A stretch of 64,000 nucleotides of DNA from DATLED01 sp035525495 (GCA_035525495.1 DATLED010000076.1:1-64000); one strand, 5' to 3'. Shown: positions 26,392 to 35,223, counted from the stretch's first letter. The notes: a model not told the origin generated them from the letters alone. Numbers and translations are program-made.

Positions 26392-27555
26392 TTACCGATT
26401 CCTCTCGTTGCGGAGGTCGAAGGCGATCTTGACGGCGCCGCGATGGCCGGCGTTGGCGGCGTGCTCGATGGCGTCGGTGTAGCGGTCGAGGGGATACGTC
26501 GCCGAAAGCAACCGCTCGAGCTCGGCGGTGCGCGCCAGCTGGAAGGCGGCTGCGAAGTCGTCGGCCGTGTACGCATAGCAGCCCTGGAGGGTCACCTCGC
26601 GGTGCCACAGCCCTGTGAGGTCGACGGTCGTGACGCCGGGCATGCCCACCATCAGGACCCTGCCGCCCGGCGCGACCACGCGAAGCGCCTGGGCCACGGA
26701 AGCCTCGGAGCCGACGCAGTCGACGACGACGTCTGCGCCACCCGTGAGCTGCGACCCGAACTGCAGCGAGCGGGTGGTCGAGCGGACGTCGCGGTCGAGC
26801 GCATCCGGCTCGACGACGCGGTCGGCGCCGAACGCCTTGGCCCAGGTGCGCTGCTCGGGGTGCTTGGCGGTGGCGACGACGGTGCCGTCGTGACCGGCGG
26901 CGCGCAGCGCGGCGATCGTGAGGAGGCCGAGCGTGCCGGCGCCGATGACCGCCGTGAGGCGACCGTCACCGGCGGCCAGCTCGGGGACCCGGCCTGCGGC
27001 GTGGACGGCACAAGCCGCGGGTTCGACGAGGACGGCGGCCTCGTCGGAGAGGCCGTCGGGCACGGGGTGGAGCTGCGACTCGTGAGCGACGAGGGCGAGA
27101 CCCCAGCCTCCGCCCGTGTCCTCGCAGAAGCCGGTCTGCAGGCCGGGGGCGAGGTGGCCGAACGTCGTCTGCTCGCAGCGGTTCGTCTGCCCGCCGGCGC
27201 ACCGCGGGCAGGGCGGCACGACGCCGCGCGCGGCGCACGTCAGCGTCGGTTGGAGCACGACCCTGGTGCCGTCGTCGAGCTCGCCGACGACCTCGTGACC
27301 CGGCACGAACGGGAACGAGACGATCGGCTCGAAGTATCGGCTCGAGTAGCCGTCGATCGTCGCCAGGTCCGACCCGCAGATGCCGGCGAGGCGCGGGCGC
27401 ACGCGCTGCCAACCGTCGGCCGGCAGCCTGGGTTCGTCGACGTCGGCGGCCAGGCGGAGCGGTCCGACGCGGGCACCCCGTCCGGGAACGATCCGGCCGG
27501 CTACGGCGGCGGCGGCGTAGCGCGCGATCTTCCGCTCGAACAGCAGCGCCTTCAC
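26392..27555 (-). CDS. Zinc-dependent alcohol dehydrogenase (MDR family)
   Basis: 387 aa. Catalytic-zinc residues are in GICGSDL and GHEVVGE, with structural-zinc cysteines around CPRCAGGQTNRC (plus an upstream Cys in TCAARG). The Rossmann motif VIGAGTLGLL binds NAD(P). It should interconvert an alcohol and an aldehyde; beside an acyl-CoA reductase, a long-chain substrate is plausible. The GTG start overlaps the reductase stop (G-T-G-A) with AGGAG 8 bases upstream. The LarA-like start follows after 9 bases. Confidence 0.92.
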   Translation of the reverse strand: MKALLFERKIARYAAAAVAGRIVPGRGARVGPLRLAADVDEPRLPADGWQRVRPRLAGICGSDLATIDGYSSRYFEPIVSFPFVPGHEVVGELDDGTRVVLQPTLTCAARGVVPPCPRCAGGQTNRCEQTTFGHLAPGLQTGFCEDTGGGWGLALVAHESQLHPVPDGLSDEAAVLVEPAACAVHAAGRVPELAAGDGRLTAVIGAGTLGLLTIAALRAAGHDGTVVATAKHPEQRTWAKAFGADRVVEPDALDRDVRSTTRSLQFGSQLTGGADVVVDCVGSEASVAQALRVVAPGGRVLMVGMPGVTTVDLTGLWHREVTLQGCYAYTADDFAAAFQLARTAELERLLSATYPLDRYTDAIEHAANAGHRGAVKIAFDLRNERNR

Positions 27556-29960
27556 GACCCACTCCTTTTGTCAGCCGGATCCCGCCGTCCTCGGCGGGAT
27601 TCCGCTGACAAAACGGTGGGGCTCCGCGACAGGTGGGGGCCGCGGGGGCCGATCGGCAGGAATGGACGGGGTGCGCCGGGGGCCTTCGCCCACTGCTCGA
27701 CGTGCCAGCCCCGCTTGCGGGCGATGGCGGCGAGCTTCGGTTCGGGGTTCACGGCGACCGGGTGGCCGACGACCTCGAGCATCGGCAGATCGGAGGCGGA
27801 GTCGGCGTACGCCACCGACTCCTCGAGTGACAGTCCCTCGGCGTCGGCGTACTTCATCATCGCCAGCGCGCGGGCCTCCCCCGTCGGGGGACCCTCGATG
27901 AGCTCACCGGTGTAGGTCGTGCCGTCCGGGGATGTCGACAGGGTGGCGCAGACGATCTCGTCGAACAACGGTCGCAGCGGTTCGACGACGAAGCTCAGCG
28001 CACCGGTGATGAGGATCGTGCGGTGGCCGAGGGCGCGGTGCTCGCGGACTCTGCGCATGCCGCGAGGGAACGACTTGGTGATGACGAGTTGCGTGAACAG
28101 CTCCCACGCGTCGGCATTGACCCGGTCGATCGGGGCGCCATCGTAGCGCCGGTAGAAGTGGCGGAGGAAGTCGCCGCGGTCGCGGCGATCGAGCGCCAGC
28201 AGCGCCGGAGCCTCCCGGAGCATCCGAGCGGTGAAGCGCACGCGTTCGTCGACGTCGAGGTGGCGGGTCGCGAGCCACGAGTACGACTCGACGACGTTCG
28301 ACGCGATCAACGTGTTCTCGAGATCGAAGGCGGCGATGTGCCGGTCCGGCGAGAGGATGGCGCGTCGACCGCGCTCGTCGCGGGTCGGGCCGGTGCGGCG
28401 GCCGGGTGTCGTCCGGACGCGAGCGTGCTGGACGACGGACGGAAGGTGGATCGACTGGACGAAGTGGTCCCAGTCGATGACGGCGGGGTCGAACGAGAAC
28501 AGGGCGCGGTCGGCGGCGTCGAGTGAGTCCGACAACGCGATGAGCCGGTCGACTCGGTAGATCGCCTCGGTCTCGGCATACGCCCCGTAGAGCTCGACGT
28601 ACCCGCGGGCACGATCGATCTCTGCCCGCCGATCCTCGAGCGTCGCCGTGAAGCTCGCCTGCTTCCCCCGCACCGGCAGCGACGTCGCCAGCTTCTGCGC
28701 CGTGTCGATCACCTTGGTCGCGCGCTGCAGTTGTCGCGTCACCCGCCCTCGGCCGGGGAACGACCACTTGGGCACCACGATGGGCTGCCCTTCGGGGTCG
28801 TAGATCGGGTTGCGGGTGAAGTAGTCGTGGACGAGATCGACGAGGTGGCGGTAGCGGAGCGGCTTCCGCGAGCCCGAGGCCACCTGGTAGACGCTCGGAC
28901 CCTCGGCGGACGGGCCTGCCGCGGCGACGGCGATGATGCCGGCGACGACGAGGTCGACCGGGATCACGTCGATGACCCCCTCGGGGATGCCCGGGAACTC
29001 CTTCAACATGCCGCGGGCGTAGGAGATGATCACGGGCTCGGCCATGCGGAAGCCGCGGATCCAACCGGGAACGGGCTCGACGAGAGCGCTCTCGATGATC
29101 GAGGGGCGGACGATCGTGACCGGGACCTCGCCACGGTTCTGGAGGAGCGCGCGCTCACCGAGGGCCTTCGTGTACGCGTAGGCATCGGGCCACCCGAGGC
29201 TGCGAGCGCGGGCCCGTCCCGCCTCGACCATCTGGTCGCGGACCCACTCCTCGCGGAGCTTCTCGGTCTTCTCGGCCAGCAGCGGCGAGCCGGCGGCGCC
29301 GAGCTCGTGCCGTGCGTTGCCGTGGAACTCCTCGAGCCGCTTCGGTGAGCGCGACTCGGCGTCGGCGTCGGCGCGCAGACGGCGGGCCGCCTCGACCTCG
29401 TTCCGCCAGTCGACTGCGGTGGCGAAGGGCGTGTCCGGGAGCAGCGCCTCGGGGGCCTCCCCTCGGCGGGCGCCGGCGACGTAGGCGGTCGAGACGGCGA
29501 TGAGGTGGGCGGGCGATCCCACTTCGGTCAGGGCCGAGGCGAAGCGGGATCCGCCGAGGAGGTTGACCTCGACCGCGGCATCGAGAGGGGAGTCGAAGGA
29601 GACCGACGCCGCCGAGTGGATGGCGACCTCGCAGACCGCGAGCGCGGCGCGTCCTTCCTCGTCGAGCCCGAGTCCGTCACTGCCGACGTCGCCGGCGATC
29701 GGGAGCACTCGACGGGCGACCATCTCGTCGAACGTCTCGGATCCTGCCTCGGCCAGCTCGGTGCGGAGACGGTCGAAGCAGTCGTTGCGGAAGATCTCGC
29801 GGCGGGCTCGTTCGACGACGCCCCGACGCCCCGGACGGATGAGGAGGACGAGCTCGCACCCGGGCACGCTCCGCAACAGCCGCTCGACGAGCGCGGTGCC
29901 GAGGAAGCCCGTCGCGCCGGTGACGGCGATGCGCTTCCCGGCCAGGGACTCCCGGATCAT
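27552..29960 (-). CDS. Fatty acyl-CoA reductase / HAD-IB hydrolase fusion
   Basis: 802 aa. The N-terminal 480 residues are an extended SDR of the male-sterility/FAR type: TGATGFLGTALVERLL for NAD(P), STAYVAG, and catalytic YAYTK. From about 560 a HAD-IB domain reads AAFDLENTLIASN, where the second Asp is Glu, and ends YADSASDLPMLEVVGHPVAV. It should reduce acyl-CoA to aldehyde or alcohol. ATG 29960 is used; ATG 29978 would lie inside the TetR palindrome. The last 20 codons are formed by a large palindrome (27566-27613), so the natural C-terminus may be altered. Confidence 0.9.
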   Translation of the reverse strand: MIRESLAGKRIAVTGATGFLGTALVERLLRSVPGCELVLLIRPGRRGVVERARREIFRNDCFDRLRTELAEAGSETFDEMVARRVLPIAGDVGSDGLGLDEEGRAALAVCEVAIHSAASVSFDSPLDAAVEVNLLGGSRFASALTEVGSPAHLIAVSTAYVAGARRGEAPEALLPDTPFATAVDWRNEVEAARRLRADADAESRSPKRLEEFHGNARHELGAAGSPLLAEKTEKLREEWVRDQMVEAGRARARSLGWPDAYAYTKALGERALLQNRGEVPVTIVRPSIIESALVEPVPGWIRGFRMAEPVIISYARGMLKEFPGIPEGVIDVIPVDLVVAGIIAVAAAGPSAEGPSVYQVASGSRKPLRYRHLVDLVHDYFTRNPIYDPEGQPIVVPKWSFPGRGRVTRQLQRATKVIDTAQKLATSLPVRGKQASFTATLEDRRAEIDRARGYVELYGAYAETEAIYRVDRLIALSDSLDAADRALFSFDPAVIDWDHFVQSIHLPSVVQHARVRTTPGRRTGPTRDERGRRAILSPDRHIAAFDLENTLIASNVVESYSWLATRHLDVDERVRFTARMLREAPALLALDRRDRGDFLRHFYRRYDGAPIDRVNADAWELFTQLVITKSFPRGMRRVREHRALGHRTILITGALSFVVEPLRPLFDEIVCATLSTSPDGTTYTGELIEGPPTGEARALAMMKYADAEGLSLEESVAYADSASDLPMLEVVGHPVAVNPEPKLAAIARKRGWHVEQWAKAPGAPRPFLPIGPRGPHLSRSPTVLSAESRRGRRDPADKRSGS
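27566..27613. repeat. Palindrome with 22-bp arms in frame at the end of the reductase gene
   Basis: The left arm 27566-27587 starts TTTTGTCAGC and ends CCCGCCG. After a 4-base loop the right arm 27592-27613 runs CGGCGGG to GCTGACAAAA. About 20 of 22 arm positions pair. It encodes the Arg/Ser-rich last residues of the reductase and ends just before the ribosome binding site of the dehydrogenase gene. It may be a palindromic repeat insertion or an attenuator-like structure. Confidence 0.8.
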
Positions 29961-29971
29961 CGACGCTCTGT

Positions 29972-29985
29972 TTACCATTCGGTAA
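29972..29985. promoter_or_regulatory. Putative TetR operator TTACC-ATTC-GGTAA
   Basis: A perfect 5-bp inverted repeat with a 4-base spacer, ending 1 base before the TetR GTG start and covering one candidate start of the reductase. Position and symmetry fit an autoregulatory operator controlling both directions. TTACC-N4-GGTAA is a familiar shape for TetR-family sites. Confidence 0.65.
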
Positions 29986-30597
29986 GTGCCGACGCCGACC
30001 ACACCCGAGCGGATCCTCGACGCGGCCCTCGCCTCGTTCGGCACCCGTGGCTACGAGGCGACGTCGCTCGATGCGCTGGCGGCGACGCTGGGACTGACGA
30101 AGCAGGCGATCCTCTACCACTTCGCGTCGAAGGAGGTCCTCCTCGAGGCCGTGATCGACCGCAGTGCGGTGGAGCTCTCGGCGACCCTCGAGGACGCGTT
30201 GGCCGACGCCGGGCAGGGCTGGTTGCGGATCGAGGCGATCGTCCGCAGCGTGTTCCGGTTGGCGGCGCGGCGACCGGAGCTCCTCGGCCTGGTGCGGGAG
30301 GTGAGCCGTCTGGGGCCGCCAGCGGCGACGCGGTTGACCGGTGCGCTCGACCCCCTGGTGGCACGGGCGACCGAGTTCCTCGAAGCGGAGATGGCGGCGG
30401 GGACGATGCGCCGCCAAGAGCCGGGACTGCTCCTGCTGTCGGCGTACTCGGCGGTCATCGGGGTCGCCACGGAGGTCGAGGTACTCCGCGCGCTGGGTTA
30501 TGAACCGACGCTGCGATCCCTGGTCCGTCGGCGGTCCGAGCTGTTGTCCTTCTTGCGGTCGGCTCTCGTGGCGCCCGACAGCAGCCAGAGCGCGTAG
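29986..30597 (+). CDS. TetR-family transcriptional regulator
   Basis: 203 aa. The N-terminal HTH is clear (RILDAALASFGTRGYEATSL, ALAATLGLTKQAILYHFASK). The C-terminal ligand domain is all-helical, as usual. It is divergent from the acyl-CoA reductase operon and separated from it only by the palindrome, so it most likely represses that operon and itself, perhaps sensing an acyl-CoA. The GTG start sits directly at the operator, so the transcript may be almost leaderless. Its last 100 bases overlap the opposite-strand membrane protein gene. Confidence 0.93.
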   Translation: MPTPTTPERILDAALASFGTRGYEATSLDALAATLGLTKQAILYHFASKEVLLEAVIDRSAVELSATLEDALADAGQGWLRIEAIVRSVFRLAARRPELLGLVREVSRLGPPAATRLTGALDPLVARATEFLEAEMAAGTMRRQEPGLLLLSAYSAVIGVATEVEVLRALGYEPTLRSLVRRRSELLSFLRSALVAPDSSQSA

Positions 30598-30845
30598 ACG
30601 GCGTAGGGCGCGCCGGCGATCACGAGGTACGACCACGGGCCGAAGGTGGTGACGAACGAGGCGACGGCGACGAGGACTCGACTCCGGCGTGCGGTTCCGG
30701 CGGCGACGGCCGCCGCCATCGCCAGCCCGATGGCCAGCCGAACCGGTGCTCGCTGGTCGAGGGCGATGAACCCGACGACCGCGATCGCCGCGAGGACGAA
30801 CCCGATCTGCCGCTCGCGATCGTCGAGGCGGCGGACGTCGTTCAC
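30498..30845 (-). CDS. Small multi-pass membrane protein
   Basis: 115 aa with about three TM helices (QIGFVLAAIAVVGFIAL, LAIGLAMAAAVAAG, and WSYLVIAGAPYAVYALWLL) and a basic C-terminal tail. I recognise no family. The GTG start overlaps the stop of the 87-aa gene (G-T-G-A), so the two are coupled. The 3' end overlaps the TetR gene tail-to-tail by 100 bases; the tail residues are low-complexity and basic, which suggests the membrane gene has extended by readthrough. Confidence 0.72.
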   Translation of the reverse strand: MNDVRRLDDRERQIGFVLAAIAVVGFIALDQRAPVRLAIGLAMAAAVAAGTARRSRVLVAVASFVTTFGPWSYLVIAGAPYAVYALWLLSGATRADRKKDNSSDRRRTRDRSVGS

Positions 30846-31105
30846 TTGCGCATCCACGGACGGACGACGGCGATCGACTGGGCGGGGTCCTCGGGGTCCA
30901 GATCGACGGCGATCGGATCGTCGTCGTCGCCCGTGCTGTTCCCGACCTCGATGATCGCGGGCTCGGTCTTCGGGCCCTCGAGCGCCTCCTGGAGCCCGAC
31001 CATCGCCGCGGCGAGCATGGCGCCGCCCATCGTCGTGCCCCGCGCCTTGCGCGGCCGCGGCGGGTCGGAGGACTCGGCCTGGGCCATTTCGCGAGACTGG
31101 CACAT
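30842..31105 (-). CDS. Small acidic protein of unknown function
   Basis: 87 aa. The middle has a short non-polar helix (GGAMLAAAMVGLQEAL), then an acidic tail (GDDDDPIAVDLDPEDP). No family recognised. ATG 31105 has AGGGG about 6 bases upstream; an internal ATG at 31087 lacks one. It is coupled to the following membrane protein gene and is head-to-head with, and probably overlapping, the GNAT gene on the other strand. Confidence 0.6.
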   Translation of the reverse strand: MCQSREMAQAESSDPPRPRKARGTTMGGAMLAAAMVGLQEALEGPKTEPAIIEVGNSTGDDDDPIAVDLDPEDPAQSIAVVRPWMRK

Positions 31106-31763
31106 CGCCCACCCCTACTGGCCCCTCTACGACGTCGTCGTTCGGACACCTCGCCTCGAGGCCCGGCTCCCCTCCGAGGACCAGCTCGTCGATCTCGCTC
31201 GGCTCGCCGGCGAGGGCGTCCATGATCCGTCGTGGATGCCGATGGGGGGATGGACGGACCAGCCCTCGCCGCAGCTCGAGCGGGGCGTGCTCCACTGGCA
31301 CTGGGGCCAGCGGGCGAACTGGCGCCGCGAGGCGTGGAGCTTCGACACCGTCATCCTCGTCGACGGCGAGGTGGTCGGCACACAGGGGATGGCCGCGCGC
31401 GACTTCGGCAAGCTCCGGAGCGTCGAAACGGGCTCCTGGCTCGGCCGGCGGTTCCAGGGCCAGGGGATCGGCAAGGAGATGCGGGCCGCCGTGCTCCACC
31501 TCGCGTTCGCGGGACTCGACGCCCTCGAGGCGACCAGCGTCTTCTGGCACGACAACGAGCCGTCGAAGCGGGTCTCCCGATCGCTCGGCTACGAGCCCAA
31601 CGGCGACCGGTGGACGTTGCGGCGCGGCGAGCGCGACCGCGAAGAGCTCGTCCGGTTGCGCCGCGACGTGTGGGAGACCCGAAGACGAGACGACATCACC
31701 ATCGAGGGCCTGGACGACGACTGCCTCGCCCTCTTCGGCGCGGTCGCTACGCCATCCGCGTGA
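31047..31763 (+). CDS. GNAT-family N-acetyltransferase (5' end uncertain)
   Basis: The conserved part begins at about 31110 with WPLYDVVVRTPRLEARLPSE and includes the acetyl-CoA loop RFQGQGIGKEMR and SVFWHDNEPSKRVSRSLGYE, as in RimJ/RimL-like acetyltransferases. No ATG or GTG lies between 31047 and the domain. I give a TTG at 31047, but GTG 31035 or a rare ATT at 31086 (GGAGG 14 bases upstream) are possible. The stop overlaps the end of the convergent transglutaminase gene by 17 bases. The substrate is unknown. Confidence 0.75.
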   Translation: MRGRGGSEDSAWAISRDWHIAHPYWPLYDVVVRTPRLEARLPSEDQLVDLARLAGEGVHDPSWMPMGGWTDQPSPQLERGVLHWHWGQRANWRREAWSFDTVILVDGEVVGTQGMAARDFGKLRSVETGSWLGRRFQGQGIGKEMRAAVLHLAFAGLDALEATSVFWHDNEPSKRVSRSLGYEPNGDRWTLRRGERDREELVRLRRDVWETRRRDDITIEGLDDDCLALFGAVATPSA

Positions 31764-32604
31764 GCTCGACCCGCACCTCGAGGTCGCCGGCGGAACCGCC
31801 GCTGTAGATCCCCTTCAGCGGGGGGACGTCGCCGTAGTCGCGGCCGCGTCCGACGACGACGTGGCGCTCGCCGGCGGGGACGCCGTTCGTGGGGTCGAAG
31901 CGCACCCACTGGCCGGCCCACCACTCGACCCATGCGTGCGACTCACCCGACACCGCTTCGCCGATCGTGGCGTCGGGGTTCGGGTGCAGGTAGCCGGACA
32001 CGTAGCGCGCCGGGATGCCCATCGAGCGGAGGAGGGCCAGCGTCAGGTGGACGAAGTCCTGGCAGACCCCGTGCCCCGCCTGCCACGCCCCGACCGCCGA
32101 CGTCGACACGCGGGTGATCCCGCGTTCGTACACGAGGGTCGACCGGACCCAGTGCGACGCCGCCATCGCCGCCTCGTGCGGGGTCTCCGAGCCGGAGCGG
32201 ATCTCCGCCGCCTGCGCCGCCAGCGCCGGCTCGAACTGCGGGACGTAGTCGGTGGCCGCGAGGAGCTCCTGGTACTCCTCGACGTTCGCGGGCGAGGCCA
32301 GGTCGTCCCACGAGATGCCTGGATCGGCTTCCGCGGCGTCGACCGCAGCGGTCGTCTCGACGAGGGATCGACCGGTGACGACGAGTCGGCGGTGGGGGAC
32401 GTGGACGTCGAAGGCGTGCACGAGACAGCCCCAGTAGTCCCAGTAGCGGTACGGCCGCGCGGGCGGCGAGATCTCGACCGTGGCGTCGATCGTCAGCTGT
32501 TCGGGGTCCGTCAGGGGTGTGATCCGAGCCTCGTTGTACGACGACACGACCTCGCCCTCGTACTGGTATCCCGTGGTGTGCGCGACCTGGAGACGCCAAC
32601 TCAT
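31747..32604 (-). CDS. Transglutaminase-like protease-fold protein
   Basis: 285 aa. A bacterial transglutaminase N-terminal beta domain (about 1-90) is followed by the papain-like core with Cys in GHGVCQDFVH, His in ESHAWVEWW and Asp in RFDPTNG, so the catalytic triad is complete. It is the third member of the well-known trio with an alpha-E protein and an ATP-grasp protein. ATG 32604 lies 1 base after the alpha-E stop. The trio probably makes or processes a peptide; the product is unknown. Confidence 0.92.
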   Translation of the reverse strand: MSWRLQVAHTTGYQYEGEVVSSYNEARITPLTDPEQLTIDATVEISPPARPYRYWDYWGCLVHAFDVHVPHRRLVVTGRSLVETTAAVDAAEADPGISWDDLASPANVEEYQELLAATDYVPQFEPALAAQAAEIRSGSETPHEAAMAASHWVRSTLVYERGITRVSTSAVGAWQAGHGVCQDFVHLTLALLRSMGIPARYVSGYLHPNPDATIGEAVSGESHAWVEWWAGQWVRFDPTNGVPAGERHVVVGRGRDYGDVPPLKGIYSGGSAGDLEVRVELTRMA

Positions 32605-32605
32605 G

Positions 32606-33532
32606 TCACGCCGTCCAACCGACGGGGGCCGCCTGGCGGAAGTAGCGGCCGGCAATTGCCGTCGAGGCCTCTCCACACGCCTGCTCGAGGGCCTCGAGGT
32701 GCGCCGGGAGGTCTCGCAGCAGCTCGCCCACCCGCATGTACTCGAGGTCGGTCCGGACGCGACCGAGCACGCGGCGGGCCTCGTCGTCCACGCCCGCCCG
32801 ACCCATCGTCGGGGCGAGCTCCACGAGGCAGCGCTCGGCCAGCGCCAGCGCGAAGTAGACCGAGCGCGGGAACAACCGGTCGAGCAGCAGGAACTCGGCG
32901 ACCAACGAGGCGTCGACGGCCCGCCGGTACGTCCTCAGGTACGCCTCGTGGGCCGAGCACGACCGCAGCAGCGTCACCCACCCCGGTGAGCCCGCGCCTT
33001 CGCCGAAGCGCGCCGACAGCAAGCGACACGTCATGTCCACCCGTTCGAGCGACCGCCCGAGGACGAAGAAGCGCCATCCGTCATCGCGCGAGAGCGTGGC
33101 GTCGGCGAGCCCTGCCATCACCGCCGCCCGTTCCTTCACGTACCGGAAGAAGTTGTGCGGGCCGAGGGCGGATGCCGCCGCCACCTGGTTGGGGAGATCG
33201 TTGTAGGTGGCGTTGAGCGTCTCCCACATCTCCGACGAGATCGCCTCGCGCGCGCCGCGTGCGTTCTCCCGGGCCGCACTCAGCGAGCCGACGATCGAGC
33301 TCGGGTTCGTCATGTCGAAGGCGACCAGCTCGCTCACGCGACGGGCGTCGAGCTCACCATCCGGACGGGGCACACCCATGATCTGCAGGAGGCCCTCGCA
33401 CGCCGCCATCTCGTCGACCCACGGGTCCTCGAGGAGGAGGTGGAAGTGGACGTCGAGGATGCGTGCCGTGTCCTCGGCCCGCTCGTTGTAGCGGCCGATC
33501 CAAAACAGCGACTCGGCGATGCGACTCAGCAC
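32606..33532 (-). CDS. Alpha-E domain protein (DUF403)
   Basis: 308 aa, the usual size for the alpha-E family. MLSRIAESLFWIGRYNERAEDTARIL is the hallmark N-terminus, and the rest is helical (ARENARGAREAISSEMWETL). It always occurs with a circularly permuted ATP-grasp protein, as here: its GTG start overlaps the ATP-grasp stop by 7 bases. Thought to help ligate or shape a peptide product; no reaction is assigned. Confidence 0.92.
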   Translation of the reverse strand: MLSRIAESLFWIGRYNERAEDTARILDVHFHLLLEDPWVDEMAACEGLLQIMGVPRPDGELDARRVSELVAFDMTNPSSIVGSLSAARENARGAREAISSEMWETLNATYNDLPNQVAAASALGPHNFFRYVKERAAVMAGLADATLSRDDGWRFFVLGRSLERVDMTCRLLSARFGEGAGSPGWVTLLRSCSAHEAYLRTYRRAVDASLVAEFLLLDRLFPRSVYFALALAERCLVELAPTMGRAGVDDEARRVLGRVRTDLEYMRVGELLRDLPAHLEALEQACGEASTAIAGRYFRQAAPVGWTA

Positions 33533-35223
33533 CCTTGTTCGTCCACGCTCGACGGCGCCGCCCTCCGGGCCGGTGCCTCGCCGCTCGCCGCCGAGCGCGG
33601 GCCCGTTTGTTGTTGCTGCTGCATCTGCTGCGAGGTGTCCGACCCGGGCCCCGGCTCGGGTTGGCGGGTGGCCATCGCCGCGCCCGGCGGCAGCAGGTGG
33701 GCACTGTCGCTGTCGACCGAGCTGCCGCGGGGCGGCGTGGCCCGCCCCGCACCGGCGAGCACCCAGGTGTCCTTCGACCCGCCGCCCTGGCTCGAGTTCA
33801 CGACCAGGCTGCCCTCGGGCAACGCCACGCGCGTGAGACCGCCCGGGGCCACCCAGATCTTCTCGCCGTCGTTGATGGCGAACGGGCGGAGATCGATGTG
33901 GCGGGGCCGCAGCCGATCACCGATCTGGGTCGGAGACGTGGACAGGCTCACGACGCGCTGTGCGATCCACTGCCGCGGCCGCTGCTTGATGGTCGCCGCC
34001 AGCTCCGCCAGCGTCTCGTCGGAGGCCTGCGGCCCGATCACCAGGCCGTAGCCGCCCGAGCCGTCGACCGGCTTGAGCACCAGCTCGTCGAGGCGTTCGA
34101 GGGCCCAGTCGAGGACGCCGTCGTCGGCGAGCCGGTGGGTCTCGATGTTCGGGAGGATGGCCTCCTCGTCGAGGTAGTACTCGATGATCGCGGGCACGAA
34201 GGTGGCGATGAGCTTGTCGTCGGCGACGCCGTTGCCGACGGCGTTGGCGATCGTGACCGTCCCGGCGCGAGCGGCGTTCAGCAAACCCGGGCATCCGACG
34301 ATCGAGTCGGGGCGGAAGTGCAGCGGGTCGAGGAAGTCGTCGTCGATGCGGCGGTAGATGACGTCGACGCGCTGCTCGCCGTCGGTCGTCCGCATCGACA
34401 CGACGTTGTCGCGGCTCACGAGGTCGCGTCCCTCGACGAGCTCGACCCCCATCTGACGCGCCAGGAACGAGTGCTCGAAGTAGGCGGCGTTGTAGACGCC
34501 TGGCGTGAGGAGGACGACGGTCGGGTCGTTGACGCCGGCGGGCGCCGATGCGCGAAGCGCTTCCAACAGGCGCGCCGGGTAGCCAGAGACCGGCCGCACG
34601 CGATGGGTGGCGAACAGTTCGGGGAACACGCGGGCCATCGTCCGGCGGTTCTCGACGACGTAGGAGATCCCGGACGGCGTACGCAAGTTGTCCTCGAGCA
34701 CGCAGAACCGCCCGGACTCGTCGCGCACGAGGTCGATCCCCGAGACGTGCACGCGCACGTTGTTGGGCGGGGTGATCCCGTGGGCCTCGCGGTGGAAGTG
34801 GCTCGAGGTCGCGACGACGCTCTTCGGGACGACGCCGTCCTGCAGGATCTTCCCGGGGCCGTAGACATCGGCGAGGAATGCCTCGAGGGCCTTGACCCGT
34901 TGGATGACGCCGCTCTCGATCGTCGCCCACTCGGCGGCCGACAGGATGCGCGGGACGAGGTCGAGGGGGAACGGCCGCTCCTCGCCGGAGAGGGAGAACG
35001 TGATGCCCTGATCGCGGAAGGCCCGATCGCGGACGGCGGCGCGCTCGTCGAGGTCGCGGCTCGACAGCGGTTGGAGCGCGTCGTGCAGGGCCCGATACGG
35101 CGCCCGCGGAACGCCGGGTCGTTCGAACATCTCGTCCCACGCCGCCGAGGTGTCGTAGTCGTCGTAGAGATCGGCCACTTCCCCGGATGATTGCAGGCCC
35201 GTGTTTCCGCTCGGTTTCGTCAC
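33526..35223 (-). CDS. Circularly permuted ATP-grasp protein
   Basis: 565 aa. Recognised by YDEMFE-like start (WDEMFERPGVPRAPYRALHD), GVYNAAYFEHSFLARQMGVELVEG, IYRRIDDDFLDPLHF, VGNGVADDKLIATFVPAII and LVLKPVDGSGGYGLVIGP; the last holds ATP-binding residues. The C-terminal 90 residues are Pro/Gln-rich and variable. It should form an amide bond with ATP. The GTG start overlaps the oxidase stop (G-T-G-A). Operon order on the minus strand is oxidase, ATP-grasp, alpha-E, transglutaminase. Confidence 0.93.
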   Translation of the reverse strand: MTKPSGNTGLQSSGEVADLYDDYDTSAAWDEMFERPGVPRAPYRALHDALQPLSSRDLDERAAVRDRAFRDQGITFSLSGEERPFPLDLVPRILSAAEWATIESGVIQRVKALEAFLADVYGPGKILQDGVVPKSVVATSSHFHREAHGITPPNNVRVHVSGIDLVRDESGRFCVLEDNLRTPSGISYVVENRRTMARVFPELFATHRVRPVSGYPARLLEALRASAPAGVNDPTVVLLTPGVYNAAYFEHSFLARQMGVELVEGRDLVSRDNVVSMRTTDGEQRVDVIYRRIDDDFLDPLHFRPDSIVGCPGLLNAARAGTVTIANAVGNGVADDKLIATFVPAIIEYYLDEEAILPNIETHRLADDGVLDWALERLDELVLKPVDGSGGYGLVIGPQASDETLAELAATIKQRPRQWIAQRVVSLSTSPTQIGDRLRPRHIDLRPFAINDGEKIWVAPGGLTRVALPEGSLVVNSSQGGGSKDTWVLAGAGRATPPRGSSVDSDSAHLLPPGAAMATRQPEPGPGSDTSQQMQQQQQTGPRSAASGEAPARRAAPSSVDEQGC

